Positions 22,544-31,354 of a stretch of DNA of 64,000 bases are shown here, piece after piece. The stretch is from Streptomyces albogriseolus (GTDB lineage: Bacteria > Actinomycetota > Actinomycetes > Streptomycetales > Streptomycetaceae). Position numbers and translations under genes: made by a program. Numbering within the stretch: position 1 is the first letter of the stretch; every line of letters starts with the position of its first letter. The notes under the pieces were generated by a model, which was not told the origin of the DNA, did no database searches, and saw only the letters and a program-made list of their open reading frames with translations. The stretch spans positions 62,001 through 126,000 of the forward strand of contig BMVA01000013.1 of assembly GCA_014650475.1 (NCBI GenBank), read 5' to 3'.

Positions 22544-24403
22544 TCAGTGTCCCGTGTACTGGAAGATGTAGAGCCCGAAGTCTCGGTCGGATGCCGCGAC
22601 GTACTCCTTCCCGAAGGAGTTGAAGGTCTCGACGCCCCAGAAGTTGTTGCCGCCTTCGTCTATGAAGCGGCCGACTTCCACGAGCTTGTCGTTCTTGATC
22701 TTCGTGACCCGGAATCCGCCGGCGTAGTAGGAGAAGTAAGCCAGGTCGGGCCGGACGCCCGAGGTCGCCACCTCGTGGACGCTCAGGTCACCGAAGCCGG
22801 AGGCGTACGCGGGGTCCTGGCCCTCCGGGATGGCATAGGTGTCCAGCTCGGTCATCTTCCCGCCCTTGTTGCGGTAGAGGTGGACATAGCCCCAGCCGTC
22901 GAAGTACGACGAGAAGGTGAGCCTGTCGCCCTTCGTGCCGATGTCCACCGGCAGGGTGGCGGGACCGGTGCCGGCGAGGCAGTCGTCGTTGCTGTACGGC
23001 TGGTCGAAGACGGCGAAGCCCTGCCCGCGCGGTGCGACGCCGAAGGTCGGGAGGGTGCCCTCGACGGTCATGCCGCTCTGCGTGTCGCAGGCGTCCGAGC
23101 CCGGGCGGTTGAAGACGAGGATGGCGTCGTAGCCGCCCGCCGCCTCGACGTTGGCGACCTTTTCAGTGAAGGTGCACACGCCTCGCTCCACAACGGCGAT
23201 GTCCACCGCGGCCGGGTCGCCCGCGGGGACGGCAGGGCTGTCGTTGCAACCGAGGCCGACGTACACCGTGTCGCCGGTGATGCTCTTGCCCGTCTCCAGC
23301 GGGATGCCCTGGCCGGCCGTGATGGCTGTGCCGTCGTCCAGGTTGCGTGCCGACAGCGCGTACGGGCCGAAGTCCTCGTCGGCGCCGATCACATACCGGT
23401 TGCCGAGAGTGAACTCCGCCTGGTGGCCATTGCCTTCCGGTGCCACGTCACGCCCAGCCGCGGTGCCCTCGGGATCGGGGTTGGTGAAGTCCGTGTCGCC
23501 GATGTACTTGAGGTTCTTGGGGTCGGTCGCGTCGAGCGCCACGTAACCCGCGTCCCAGTAGGAGGCCAGCAGGACCTGTCGGCCGCGGATGTTCTTGACG
23601 ACCATGTCGTGCAGGAAGACCTCGGTGAGGTTGTCCGGGGCGGCCTGGAGGATCTGCGGGAAGGTTTCGTCGAGGTCGTACTCGGCTATGAGCTGCGGCT
23701 TGGTCGGGTCGGTGATGTCCATGATGTCGACGTCGGTGCCCTCTTCGTTGTCGACGATCACGGCGTACGCCTTGCGGCCCGCGTCCCAAGCGAACACGCT
23801 GTGGATCTGGCGGGCGGTCTCCGTCGTCTCGCCCTCGAGGGTGAAGTCGCCGACGCCCTCGGCGAGCGTCTTCGGCTTGGTGGGGTCTGTGACGTCGTAG
23901 ATGTTCATGCCGCCGGAGCCGGTCTCGCCGCAGATCTCGTTGTTGCTGACGAGTACGTCGCCGTTGAAGGACGGCGTGGACAGGTGCACCGTCTGGATGC
24001 CCTCGCCGGGAGCGCTGCCGGCCGGGGCGGGGATGAAGCCGACCTCCTTGGGCTTGCTGGGCTTGCGGATGTCGACCACGTACACGCCGGTGTTGTCGCA
24101 GCCGACGCCGCCCCAGGAGGCGAGGTAGGCGTAGCCCTTGTAGACGCCGACGTCGGCGATCTTTCCCTCGACGACGTTGCTCAGCTTGAGTTTGCTGACC
24201 AGGCGGACGTTCTTCTGGGTGGCCGGCAGGTGTCCTTCGCTGCCGCCGTGCTGGTCGTGGCCGTGTGTGGCCGCAGCGTTGTCGATGGCGCCGTCGGTCG
24301 CTGAAACGCCGTCATGTGCCTGTGAGGAACCGGCGAGAGCTGTCGTGGCGAAGAGTGCCGCCGCGAGCACGCCCACGCCGGTCCGTCTGTGGGCCTTGCG
24401 CAT
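22544..24403 (-). CDS. Secreted LVIVD-repeat protein with PA domain
   Basis: A 619-residue secreted protein. A Sec signal peptide (MRKAHRRTGVGVLAAALFAT, cleavage near AQA) is followed by a short His-rich segment (HGHDQHGGSEGH) and then LVIVD-type beta-propeller repeats, seen as repeated DVTDPTKPK, DITDPTKPQ and DATDPKNLK strands. In the middle is a protease-associated (PA) domain with paired cysteines (GCNDSPAVPAG...VERGVCTFTEKVANVEAAGGYDAILVFN). The C-terminus returns to propeller repeats. Such proteins are probably extracellular binding or scaffold proteins; no enzyme site is seen. Start ATG 24403 follows GGGAGGTCAAGC. A half-matching CTAA dyad lies 77 bases upstream. Confidence 0.85.
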   Translation of the reverse strand: MRKAHRRTGVGVLAAALFATTALAGSSQAHDGVSATDGAIDNAAATHGHDQHGGSEGHLPATQKNVRLVSKLKLSNVVEGKIADVGVYKGYAYLASWGGVGCDNTGVYVVDIRKPSKPKEVGFIPAPAGSAPGEGIQTVHLSTPSFNGDVLVSNNEICGETGSGGMNIYDVTDPTKPKTLAEGVGDFTLEGETTETARQIHSVFAWDAGRKAYAVIVDNEEGTDVDIMDITDPTKPQLIAEYDLDETFPQILQAAPDNLTEVFLHDMVVKNIRGRQVLLASYWDAGYVALDATDPKNLKYIGDTDFTNPDPEGTAAGRDVAPEGNGHQAEFTLGNRYVIGADEDFGPYALSARNLDDGTAITAGQGIPLETGKSITGDTVYVGLGCNDSPAVPAGDPAAVDIAVVERGVCTFTEKVANVEAAGGYDAILVFNRPGSDACDTQSGMTVEGTLPTFGVAPRGQGFAVFDQPYSNDDCLAGTGPATLPVDIGTKGDRLTFSSYFDGWGYVHLYRNKGGKMTELDTYAIPEGQDPAYASGFGDLSVHEVATSGVRPDLAYFSYYAGGFRVTKIKNDKLVEVGRFIDEGGNNFWGVETFNSFGKEYVAASDRDFGLYIFQYTGH

Positions 24404-24479
24404 GCTTGACCTCCCACTCGTGCGGCCGGGGTTACCGGCCCATAACGAGGTGATGCCGGTCACCAACTGACCGGCATCC

Positions 24480-24492
24480 GGAAGGTACTTAG
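24480..24492. promoter_or_regulatory. Weak CTAA dyad upstream of the LVIVD protein
   Basis: On the reverse strand, CTAAGTACCTTCC matches the first nine bases of the tlpA site (CTAAGTACC) but the right half has two changes. It lies about 77 bases before the ATG at 24403. Confidence 0.35.
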
Positions 24493-24643
24493 TGCAAAGC
24501 TCTACCGAAAGGTCTTTTACGAGATCGTATTTTGCCGGGACTTGGCGGAGGCACCCGCGGTCACGGCGTAGCTGCCGATGGGTGACCGGGCCCTGGGCCT
24601 GCGGCGCGGAGGTGCGTCCACTTCCCTTCGGTACCGCGACGTA

Positions 24644-24660
24644 ATACCCTTGGGGGGTAT
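24644..24660 (+). promoter_or_regulatory. CsoR box overlapping the csoR start
   Basis: ATACCCTTGGGGGGTAT. It overlaps the first codon of csoR (ATG at 24659), so CsoR binding would block its own expression; autoregulation is usual in the family. Confidence 0.8.
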
Positions 24661-24976
24661 GGAGCAAGTGGAACAAGTCGAGGTCGACCAGGCGCCGCCG
24701 GGCTACCACGACGACAAGGACGCCGTCCTCAAGCGACTCCGTCGTATCGAGGGGCAGGTTCGTGGCCTGCAGCGCTTGGTGCAGGAGGATAAGTACTGCA
24801 TCGACGTGCTCACGCAGGTCGCGGCGACCACGAAGAGTCTCCAGGCCGTGGCCATGCAGCTGCTGGAGAAGCACCTGGACCACTGCGTGCGCGAAGCCAT
24901 GGTGGCCGGGGGAGAGGTGGCCCGGGACAAGGTCACCGAGGCGTCGCAGGCCATCGAACGACTGCTGCGTACGTGA
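24659..24976 (+). CDS. csoR: Copper-sensing repressor CsoR
   Basis: A 105-residue CsoR. The three Cu(I) ligands are present: Cys in EDKYCIDVLTQ, and His-x3-Cys in LLEKHLDHCVREAM. The helical core LKRLRRIEGQVRGLQRLVQE is intact, and the end TEASQAIERLLRT is typical of Streptomyces CsoR. It is the best candidate for the regulator of the strict boxes at 24644, 28299, 39060, 43264 and 22217. Loss of DNA binding on copper uptake would open those promoters. It has no true ribosome site; translation may begin at or very near the transcript start. It is divergent from the LVIVD protein and about 3 kb from copZ-copA. Confidence 0.93.
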   Translation: MEQVEQVEVDQAPPGYHDDKDAVLKRLRRIEGQVRGLQRLVQEDKYCIDVLTQVAATTKSLQAVAMQLLEKHLDHCVREAMVAGGEVARDKVTEASQAIERLLRT

Positions 24977-25144
24977 TCCCGGCCGGGGAGCTTGTGGCGG
25001 CCGGCGCCTCAGTGGCGGCGCATGGTTCGTGCCGGACCTGTGCGGCTGGTGGCAGGCTAGTCCGTAGACTCACCTTCGCCGGTTGTGGGCGCCAGGAGTA
25101 GCGGTGGCACCGACCGGTGTTCCCGCAGTCTCACCCCACATGCC

Positions 25145-25199
25145 GCGCGCACGGGCAGGGGAGGTGGACACGTCCTCCGAGGCGCCTGCCCGTGCGCGC
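25145..25199 (+). terminator. Long perfect hairpin downstream of csoR
   Basis: GCGCGCACGGGCAGG (25145-25159) pairs perfectly with CCTGCCCGTGCGCGC (25185-25199) around a 25-base loop. It is about 170 bases beyond csoR. It has no T-run; in this GC-rich DNA it may stop transcription or mark a recombination scar. Confidence 0.4.
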
Positions 25200-25312
25200 A
25201 TCCTTCGGCGCGTCGGCAGGGGAGATGCCCAGTGTCCATCCACCCGCCCCCGCGCACTGTTGCTTACGCGAGTGACTACTCACCCGTCTCTCGGCTGGGA
25301 GGCTGCGCGCGT

Positions 25313-25429
25313 GCCACCGCCCCGCTGGAGACCGTCATTCTCGAACGCACCGGCCACATGCCCATGCTGGAACGCCCGGACGCCTTCAAAACCGAGGTGG
25401 GGCACCTCCTGGACACACTCGGCGACTGA
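25313..25429 (+). pseudogene. C-terminal remnant of an alpha/beta hydrolase
   Basis: The frame ends ETVILERTGHMPMLERPDAF and KTEVGHLLDTLGD, the typical end of an alpha/beta hydrolase with its catalytic His in GHMPMLERP. The nucleophile and the N-terminal 80% are missing, and the region before it has no hydrolase sequence. A relic, ended by a stop at 25429. Confidence 0.65.
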
Positions 25430-25460
25430 GTGGACAGGGCCCCCGAGACGACCCAACGGC

Positions 25461-25491
25461 GCGGCGCCCGGCTGGAAGAGCCGGGCGCCGC
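25461..25491 (-). terminator. Hairpin terminator after copA
   Basis: GCGGCGCCCGGCT-GGAAG-AGCCGGGCGCCGC: a perfect 13-base stem with a 5-base loop, 24 bases beyond the copA stop. Very stable; likely ends the copZ-copA transcript. Confidence 0.75.
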
Positions 25492-25514
25492 AGTCAACCG
25501 TCTTGCCGACGCGC

Positions 25515-27797
25515 TTACTTGAAGGACCGAAGCCGCAGGCTGTTGGTCACCACGAAGACCGAGGAGAACGCCATCGCGGCGCCCGCGATCATCGGGTTGA
25601 GCATGCCGAGGGCGGCGAGCGGGATGGCTGCGACGTTGTAGCCGAAGGCCCAGAAGAGGTTGCCCTTGATGGTGGACAGGGTCCTGCGGGAGAGGCGGAT
25701 CGCGTCGGCCGCCACCCGCAGGTCGCCGCGCACGAGGGTGAGGTCGCCGGCCTCGATCGCCGCGTCCGTGCCGGTGCCCATGGCCAGGCCCAGGTCGGCG
25801 GTGGCGAGGGCGGCCGCGTCGTTGACGCCGTCGCCGACCATCGCGACCGTACGGCCCTCGCTCTGCAGTCGCTTGACGACGTCCACCTTGTCCTCGGGCA
25901 GGACTTCGGCGATGACCTCGTCGATGCCGACGGTCCTGGCCACGGACTCGGCGACGAGCTGGTTGTCGCCGGTCAGCAGCACGGGCTTCAGGCCCAGCCG
26001 GCGCAGTTCGGCCACCGCTTCCGCACTGGTCTCCTTGATGGCGTCGGCGACCGTGAGGACACCGCGCGCCTCGCCGTCCCAGGCCACGGCGACCGCAGTG
26101 CGGCCCTCGGCCTCTGCGGCGGCCTTGGCCTCGGCCAGTTCCGTGGGCAGTTCGATGACCCACTCCTTCAGGAGCTTCTCGCGGCCCACAACCACCGCGT
26201 GCCCGTCGACGACGCCCTGCACCCCGAGGCCGGCGACGTTCTCGAAGTTCTCCGGCACCGGAAGGTTTCCGGCCCGATCGGCCGCACCGGAGGCGATGGC
26301 CTGGGCGATCGGGTGCTCCGAGGCGTGCTCCAACGCGCCCGCCAGCCGCAGCAGTTCGCCTTCCTCCACGCCTGGTGCGGTGAACACGTCCTGCAGCTGC
26401 ATCCGTCCCGTGGTCACCGTGCCGGTCTTGTCCAGGACGATCGTGTCGACGCGGCGGGTGGACTCCAGGACCTCGGGGCCCTTGATGAGGATGCCGAGCT
26501 GGGCGCCCCGGCCGGTGCCGACCATGAGGGCGGTCGGAGTGGCCAGGCCCAGCGCGCACGGGCAGGCGATGATCAGGACCGCGACAGCGGCGGTGAAGGC
26601 GGCGGTCGCGTCCCCGGTCACGAACAGCCAGGTCAGCAGGGTGCCGAGGGCGAGGAGAATGACCACGGGGACGAAGACGGAGGAGATCCGGTCGGCGAGG
26701 CGCTGCACCTCGGCCTTGCCGTTCTGCGCGTCCTCGACGAGCCTGGCCATGCGGGCGAGCTGCGTGTCGGAGCCCACCCGGGTTGCCTCGACGACGATTC
26801 GGCCCCCGGCGTTCACGGTCGCGCCGGTCACGGCGTCGCCGACGGTCACGTCGACCGGCACGGACTCGCCGGTCAGCATGGAGGCGTCCACCGCCGACGC
26901 GCCCTCGACGACGGTCCCGTCGGTGGCGACCTTCTCCCCGGGCCGTACGACGAAGCGGTCACCGACGGCCAACTGCGCGACAGGGATGCGTACTTCCTTG
27001 CCCCCGCGTAGAACCGAGACGTCCTTCGCGCCCAGTTCCATGAGCGCCCGCAGTGCCGCCCCCGCCTTGCGCTTGGACTTCGCCTCCAGGTAGCGCCCGG
27101 CGAGGATGAAGGTGGTCACACCGGCCGCAGCCTCCAAGTAGATGGAGGAGGAGCCGTCCCCGCGGGAGATGGTGAACTCGAAGCCGTGCCGCATGCCCGG
27201 CATCCCGGCGTGTCCGAAGAACAGTGCCCACAGCGACCAGCCGAGTGCGGCGAGCGTGCCGATGGACACCAGGGTGTCCATGGTCGCGGCGCCGTGGCGG
27301 GCGTTCGTCCAGGCGGCCTTGTGGAAGGGGAAGGCGCCCCAGACCACGACCGGTGCGGCCAGGGTCAGCGACAGCCACTGCCAGTTGTCGAACTGCAGGG
27401 CCGGGACCATCGCCATCGCCACGACGGGCACGGTGAGCACCAGCGACACGTACAGACGCTGCCGCAGCGACAGCAGTTCACCGTCCGCCGCCGGAGCCGC
27501 CTCGCCCGCACGCTCATCGGCGGTGGCGGGCACGGGCGGAGGCGGCTCCTCGGCGGTGTACCCAGTCTTCTCTACGGTGGCGATGAGATCGGCGATCTCG
27601 ATGCCATCCGGGTAGGAGACCTTCGCCTTCTCGGTGGCGTAGTTGACAGTCGCCGTAACACCGTCCATGCGGTTGAGCTTCTTCTCGATGCGGGCCGCGC
27701 ACGAGGCGCAGGTCATGCCGCCGATGGAGAGCTCGATCTCGGAGGTGGGTACGGGCGCTGTGTCGCGGACTGCCTTCTCGGGAGCCGTGCTGGTCAT
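25515..27797 (-). CDS. copA: Copper-exporting P1B-type ATPase
   Basis: A 760-residue Cu(I) ATPase of normal length. One N-terminal heavy-metal domain has GMTCASC (residues 27-33). The transmembrane metal site is [13 protein letters not shown] (CPC). The phosphorylation site is DKTGTVTTG, the nucleotide domain has the [11 protein letters not shown] His-Pro dipeptide, and the hinge is [13 protein letters not shown]. The last helix has [12 protein letters not shown], giving the Met and Ser-Ser typical of copper transport. It pumps Cu(I) out of the cytoplasm, fed by CopZ. It is 115 bases downstream of copZ under the CsoR box at 28299. Confidence 0.97.
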   Translation of the reverse strand: MTSTAPEKAVRDTAPVPTSEIELSIGGMTCASCAARIEKKLNRMDGVTATVNYATEKAKVSYPDGIEIADLIATVEKTGYTAEEPPPPVPATADERAGEAAPAADGELLSLRQRLYVSLVLTVPVVAMAMVPALQFDNWQWLSLTLAAPVVVWGAFPFHKAAWTNARHGAATMDTLVSIGTLAALGWSLWALFFGHAGMPGMRHGFEFTISRGDGSSSIYLEAAAGVTTFILAGRYLEAKSKRKAGAALRALMELGAKDVSVLRGGKEVRIPVAQLAVGDRFVVRPGEKVATDGTVVEGASAVDASMLTGESVPVDVTVGDAVTGATVNAGGRIVVEATRVGSDTQLARMARLVEDAQNGKAEVQRLADRISSVFVPVVILLALGTLLTWLFVTGDATAAFTAAVAVLIIACPCALGLATPTALMVGTGRGAQLGILIKGPEVLESTRRVDTIVLDKTGTVTTGRMQLQDVFTAPGVEEGELLRLAGALEHASEHPIAQAIASGAADRAGNLPVPENFENVAGLGVQGVVDGHAVVVGREKLLKEWVIELPTELAEAKAAAEAEGRTAVAVAWDGEARGVLTVADAIKETSAEAVAELRRLGLKPVLLTGDNQLVAESVARTVGIDEVIAEVLPEDKVDVVKRLQSEGRTVAMVGDGVNDAAALATADLGLAMGTGTDAAIEAGDLTLVRGDLRVAADAIRLSRRTLSTIKGNLFWAFGYNVAAIPLAALGMLNPMIAGAAMAFSSVFVVTNSLRLRSFK

Positions 27798-27912
27798 GTG
27801 CGTATCTCCAGGGGGAGGCCGGGACGCACAGCGTCCGTATGAGCGGAGCGATACGTCCCGGCGCGGGGAGGAATTCGCGTATCCGGAGCCGTCGTGGACC
27901 CCGGCTGAGCTG

Positions 27913-28215
27913 TCAGGCGCGGCCGACGAGCTCGTAGCCCGCCTCGTCGACGGCGGCGCGTACGGCCTCCTCGTCGAGCGGGGCGGTGGAGGTGACGGTC
28001 ACCTCACCGGTCTTGGCGACGGCTTGGACCGCGGTGACGCCGTCCAGCTCGGAGATCTCCTTCGAGACCGCGCCCTCACAGTGGCCGCAGGTCATGCCGG
28101 ACACCTTGTAGACGGTGGTGACGCCGACGCCCTGGACGTCGACCGTGGTGCCGGAGCCGCAGGAACCGCAGCAGGAGCCGGCGGCCGTCTCGGTGGTGTT
28201 CGTCTCGGTGGTCAT
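27913..28215 (-). CDS. copZ: Copper chaperone with extra N-terminal cysteine cluster
   Basis: A 100-residue protein. The second part is a heavy-metal-associated domain with MTCGHC and the usual beta-alpha-beta pattern ([20 protein letters not shown]... [10 protein letters not shown]). The first 30 residues add SCCGSCGSG, a second cysteine cluster not found in plain CopZ. That cluster may bind extra copper or load the chaperone under stress; this is inference. It starts 84 bases from the CsoR box and leads the copZ-copA operon. Confidence 0.93.
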   Translation of the reverse strand: MTTETNTTETAAGSCCGSCGSGTTVDVQGVGVTTVYKVSGMTCGHCEGAVSKEISELDGVTAVQAVAKTGEVTVTSTAPLDEEAVRAAVDEAGYELVGRA

Positions 28216-28298
28216 GGCTTCTTCCTCGGGGTCTGGATGCGTGGGTCGTTTCCGGGAGGGACGCCGCTTCCCTGCCTCTCCCGGCCAATGCCAACACT

Positions 28299-28315
28299 AT
28301 ACCCCCTAGGGGTAT
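28299..28315 (-). promoter_or_regulatory. CsoR box of the copZ-copA promoter
   Basis: ATACCCCCTAGGGGTAT, a perfect CsoR box. On the reverse strand the right half runs into TATAGT, a good -10, so bound CsoR would cover the promoter of copZ-copA. Confidence 0.92.
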
Positions 28316-28367
28316 TCCGTCACCCTGTGATGCTGCCCACGCGATCTACTTGAAGCGGGCCCCGCTC

Positions 28368-28384
28368 GCTAATTTGCTTAGTAG
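28368..28384. promoter_or_regulatory. CTAA-N5-TTAG dyad upstream of the cobalamin riboswitch
   Basis: GCTAATTTGCTTAGTAG, exact core. It lies about 15 bases before the riboswitch aptamer on the + strand, where its promoter should be, and 69 bases behind the CsoR box of copZ. Confidence 0.65.
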
Positions 28385-28396
28385 GCTGTCGTGACC

Positions 28397-28515
28397 TGCG
28401 ACGACAACGCCACATCGCGTCGACGGTGAGCAGTAACCGGGTGAGAATCCGGGACGGTCCCGCCACTGTGGACGGGGTTGCCCCGGGAGTCAGACGCTGC
28501 CCCGTCGTCCTCCTG
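28397..28515 (+). ncRNA. Cobalamin riboswitch with no gene behind it
   Basis: The conserved core of the adenosylcobalamin aptamer is clear: GGTGAGCAGTAACCGGGTG, AGAATCCGGGACGGTCCCGC, CACTGTGGACGGGG and GGGAGTCAGACGCTG (the GCCACTG and GGGAGTCAGAC boxes). The outer stem pairs GACGAC near 28400 with GTCGTC near 28505. Nothing coding follows on the + strand: by 28598 the DNA belongs to pspAB on the other strand. Normally such elements control cobalamin synthesis or cobalt transport genes. Confidence 0.88.
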
Positions 28516-28594
28516 AACGGGGGGTGTGCACCCCGAGGCGCTGACGGTCATCAGGTTGGCATCCCTGACCCACGGACCGAGTCTCATCGGGCAG

Positions 28595-29173
28595 TCACAG
28601 GCCAGGGGCGCCCCAGAGGGGGAACCAGCGAGTCAGGTCCTGCTCGAGGCGCAGGTCGTCCTTGACGATGGCCTTGACCTGTAGTTCGAGCGGGCTGTCG
28701 CGCTTCTCACCGGGCAGGGGCGCGAAGGGGTAGAAGGTGCCCCGTTTGTAGAGGTAGACCAGTGCGAGGGGGCGGAGCTCGGCGTCACGGAAGGTGACGA
28801 GGGAGCAGAGCAGCTGGGGACCGAAGCCGCTGTCCTGCAGGGCGGTGTTCACCGCGTGCAGGTCGTTGACGAGGGCCGGCAGGTCGTCGGGGTCGCGGCG
28901 GGAGAGCAGCCACGAGTAGCCGTAGTCGTCGCGGCTGAACTCCACGGGCATCCCGCTGCGTTCGGGGTCCGCGTCCAGCAGGGCCCGAACGTCCCGTTGG
29001 ACTTGCGCGAACGCGCCGCCTTCGATGCTGGCGAAGCAGACCGAGCCCGTTCCCGTCGAGGTGAAGCCGACGGCCGCCTGAAGGGTGATCGCCGCCGAGG
29101 GCAGGCCGAAGAGCTGGTCGAGGTCAGGTTTGACCGGCTTGCTCCGCCCGAACAGGACATCCAGAAAACCCAC
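28595..29173 (-). CDS. pspAB: PspA-associated protein PspAB
   Basis: A 192-residue soluble protein beginning VGFLDVLFGRSKPVKPDLDQLFGL (first residue from GTG), then alternating strands and helices with LPALVNDLHAVNTALQDSGFGPQLLCSLVTF. This wording matches the actinobacterial PspAB family, found with htpX, pspAA and pspA. GTG 29173 follows AAAGGAGCTGATCGGC. Its exact action is unknown; it is thought to be part of the membrane-stress module. It is 39 bases behind htpX and ends the operon. Confidence 0.88.
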   Translation of the reverse strand: MGFLDVLFGRSKPVKPDLDQLFGLPSAAITLQAAVGFTSTGTGSVCFASIEGGAFAQVQRDVRALLDADPERSGMPVEFSRDDYGYSWLLSRRDPDDLPALVNDLHAVNTALQDSGFGPQLLCSLVTFRDAELRPLALVYLYKRGTFYPFAPLPGEKRDSPLELQVKAIVKDDLRLEQDLTRWFPLWGAPGL

Positions 29174-29212
29174 GCCGATCAGCTCCTTTCTGTCGGTTCC
29201 GGTTCACCGTGC

Positions 29213-30124
29213 TCATGCCGTCTCGCCCAGCTCTGTGGAGATCTCCGCGAGCGCCTCCAGGCGGCGTTCCAGGGTGGGGTGCGTGGAGAACAGGTTGGCC
29301 ACCGTGGTGCCGGGCCCGAGGGCGGGGGTGAAGAAGAAGGCGTTGAACGCCTGGGCGGTGCGCAGGTCCTGGGTGGGGATGCGGGCGACGTCGCCGGTGA
29401 CTTTGGTCAGGGCCGAGGCCAGGGCGGAGGGCTTCGCGGTGAGCATGGCGCCGGCGCGGTCGGCGGCCAGTTCGCGGTAGCGGGACAGTGCCCGGATCAG
29501 CAGGAAGCTGATCGCGTAGACCAGGGCGGAGACCGCCATGACCAGGGCGAGCGCCACTGCGGTGTTCTGGTCGCGGCTGCGGCCGCCGAACAGCTGGGAG
29601 TAGAAGGCGAAGCGGACGATGAGCCCGGCGATCACGCCCAGGAAGGAGGCGATGGTGATCACCGCGACGTCGCGGTGCGCGACGTGGGACAGCTCGTGGG
29701 CGAGGACGCCCTCCAGCTCTTCGGGTTCCAGGCGGCGCTGGAGCCCGGTGGTGACGCAGACGACGGCGTGGTCGGCGTTGCGGCCGGTGGCGAACGCGTT
29801 GGGCAGGTCCATCCGGGAGACGGCCACGCGCGGTTTGGGCATGTCCGCGGTGGCGCACAGCCGGTCGATGACGCCGTGCAGCTGAGGCGCCTCCTCCCGG
29901 GTGACCAGGCGGCCGCGCATGGCATACAGGGCGATCCGGTCGGAGTACCAGTACTGCGCACCCAGCAGCCCGGCGGCGATGACCACGACCAGGACCACCG
30001 ACTTGAGCAGCACGATCAGCGCGGCGACGAACACCACGTACAGCAGCCCGAGCAGGAACATGGTGACCAGCATCCGGGCGGTCAGCTGCCGGTCGGGCTC
30101 AAAACGGCTGCGCATCGTCATCAC
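29213..30124 (-). CDS. htpX: Membrane zinc metalloprotease HtpX
   Basis: A 303-residue protein. Two N-terminal helices precede the catalytic helix EGVLAHELSHVAHRDV (HExxH form), followed by two more helices and the third zinc ligand in LSRYRELAADRAGAML. This is full-length HtpX. It clears damaged membrane proteins, with zinc bound at the inner face. The start overlaps the end of pspAA, so both are co-translated. Place in the operon between PspAA and PspAB fits a membrane-integrity role. Confidence 0.95.
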   Translation of the reverse strand: MMTMRSRFEPDRQLTARMLVTMFLLGLLYVVFVAALIVLLKSVVLVVVIAAGLLGAQYWYSDRIALYAMRGRLVTREEAPQLHGVIDRLCATADMPKPRVAVSRMDLPNAFATGRNADHAVVCVTTGLQRRLEPEELEGVLAHELSHVAHRDVAVITIASFLGVIAGLIVRFAFYSQLFGGRSRDQNTAVALALVMAVSALVYAISFLLIRALSRYRELAADRAGAMLTAKPSALASALTKVTGDVARIPTQDLRTAQAFNAFFFTPALGPGTTVANLFSTHPTLERRLEALAEISTELGETA

Positions 30125-30399
30125 CCTGGGATCAGGCCCTCGTCGGAGAGCAGGTCGCGCACCTGCGTGAGGCTGGTGTCCGCGTCGGGCAGCACCAGGT
30201 CGGACGGCGTGATCGTCTCGTCCGGCACGGGCGTGCCGAGGCTGCGCACCGCGTCCAGCAGGGCAGACAGGGCGGTGGTGAACGCCGTCTCGTCGCCCGC
30301 GTCGGCGGCCGGCTGCAGGGCGGAGTCCAGCTCGTTGAGCCGGTCCAGATGCTCATCGGCGATCTCGTACTGGCCCTCACCGAGAATCCGCATGATCAT
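30121..30399 (-). CDS. pspAA: PspA-associated protein PspAA
   Basis: A 92-residue protein starting MIMRILGEGQYEIADEHLDR, a match to the actinobacterial PspAA family: IRILGEGQYxV, the LNxLD segment and the C-terminal LTQVRDLLSDEGLIPG. It overlaps pspA by four bases (ATGA) and htpX by four bases. Known only as a PspA partner in these operons; probably binds or tunes PspA. Confidence 0.92.
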   Translation of the reverse strand: MIMRILGEGQYEIADEHLDRLNELDSALQPAADAGDETAFTTALSALLDAVRSLGTPVPDETITPSDLVLPDADTSLTQVRDLLSDEGLIPG

Positions 30400-31172
30400 G
30401 ATGTCCCCTCCTGGTCCGGCGAGCCCTGCTCGGTGCCCTTGCCTTCCAGGGCCGGTGGGGTGGCGGATGCGGGGAGCTCGGCCTTCATCCGGGCCAGTTC
30501 CTTGTCCACGTCGCTGCCCGCGGTGACGCGCTCGAGTTCGGCCTGGATGTCGTCGCGGCCGGCCGGGAGGGTGGCGTCCTCCAGAGCACCGGAGGCGAGC
30601 AGCTCGTCCAGTGCGCCGGCGCGCGCCTGCAGTTCCTCGGTCTTGTCCTGGGCGCGCTGCATGGCCAGGCCCACATCGCCCATCTCCTCACCGATACCGG
30701 TGACGGCCTCGGTGATACGGGTCTGGGCCTCGGCCGCGGTATAGGTGGCCTTGATGGTCTCCTTGCGGGTGCGGAAGGCGTCTACCTTCGCCTGCAGGCG
30801 CTGGGAGGCGAGGGTGAGCTTCTCCTCCTCCGCCTGAAGGGAGGACCGCTGAGCCTCCAGGTCCGTGAGCTGCGAGGCCACGCCCGTGCGCCGGGTCAGG
30901 GCCTCGCGGGCGAGATCCTCGCGTCCGGCGGCGAGCGCCTGCTGGGCCTGCCCCTCCAGCTTGCCGCCGGACAGCCGCAACTGGTTGATCTGCAGGTCGA
31001 TACGTTTGCGGCTGGTGGCCACGTCCGCCACGCCGCGCCGTACCTTCTGCAGCAGTTCCTGTTGCTGGGCGTAGGAGTAGTCCAGTACCTCGCGCGGGTC
31101 CTCGGCCCGGTCCAGGGCCTTGTTCGCCTTGATTCGGAACAGGGCGGCTATGCGCTTGGGAATGCTGGTCAC
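30396..31172 (-). CDS. pspA: Phage shock protein A (membrane-stress ESCRT-III-like protein)
   Basis: A 258-residue coiled-coil protein of the PspA/Vipp1 family: it opens TSIPKRIAALFRIKANKALDRAEDPREVLD, the lipid-binding start helix, then long heptad-like helices rich in Ala, Gln and Glu, and an acidic/Pro tail. It forms rods on strained inner membrane. GTG 31172 follows GAGGAGGCGGCCCT. It leads the pspA-pspAA-htpX-pspAB operon, under the tandem OsdR-like boxes at 31355-31405, so it may respond to hypoxia or nitric-oxide-type signals as well as membrane damage. Confidence 0.95.
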   Translation of the reverse strand: MTSIPKRIAALFRIKANKALDRAEDPREVLDYSYAQQQELLQKVRRGVADVATSRKRIDLQINQLRLSGGKLEGQAQQALAAGREDLAREALTRRTGVASQLTDLEAQRSSLQAEEEKLTLASQRLQAKVDAFRTRKETIKATYTAAEAQTRITEAVTGIGEEMGDVGLAMQRAQDKTEELQARAGALDELLASGALEDATLPAGRDDIQAELERVTAGSDVDKELARMKAELPASATPPALEGKGTEQGSPDQEGTS

Positions 31173-31354
31173 AGGGCCGCCTCCTCTCGACTGGTGAGGA
31201 ATCAGCCAGGCCACGCCATGTGGATGGACACCTTCAGGCTCCGGCCCGGTGACCTGGGCCGCAACCTTGGCCTGGGCAGTACCTGACCTTCCGGCGGAAG
31301 GTCGGCCGAAGCCGCCGGCGGCACGCTCGGCCTGGAAACCATCCTTGCTCCACG

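Noticed and set aside
22517-24304. 595-codon frame on the + strand opposite the LVIVD protein
   Set aside because: It is a Val/Glu/Asp-rich mirror of the real gene, with no domain, start signal or signal peptide; high GC makes such antisense frames common.
28426-28665. 79-codon frame starting inside the riboswitch
   Set aside because: It translates the aptamer itself and then the antisense of pspAB; the RNA structure explains the sequence.
28856-30526. 556-codon + strand frame across pspAB, htpX and pspAA
   Set aside because: It crosses three well-supported genes of the opposite strand and has low-complexity Gly/Arg/Glu composition.
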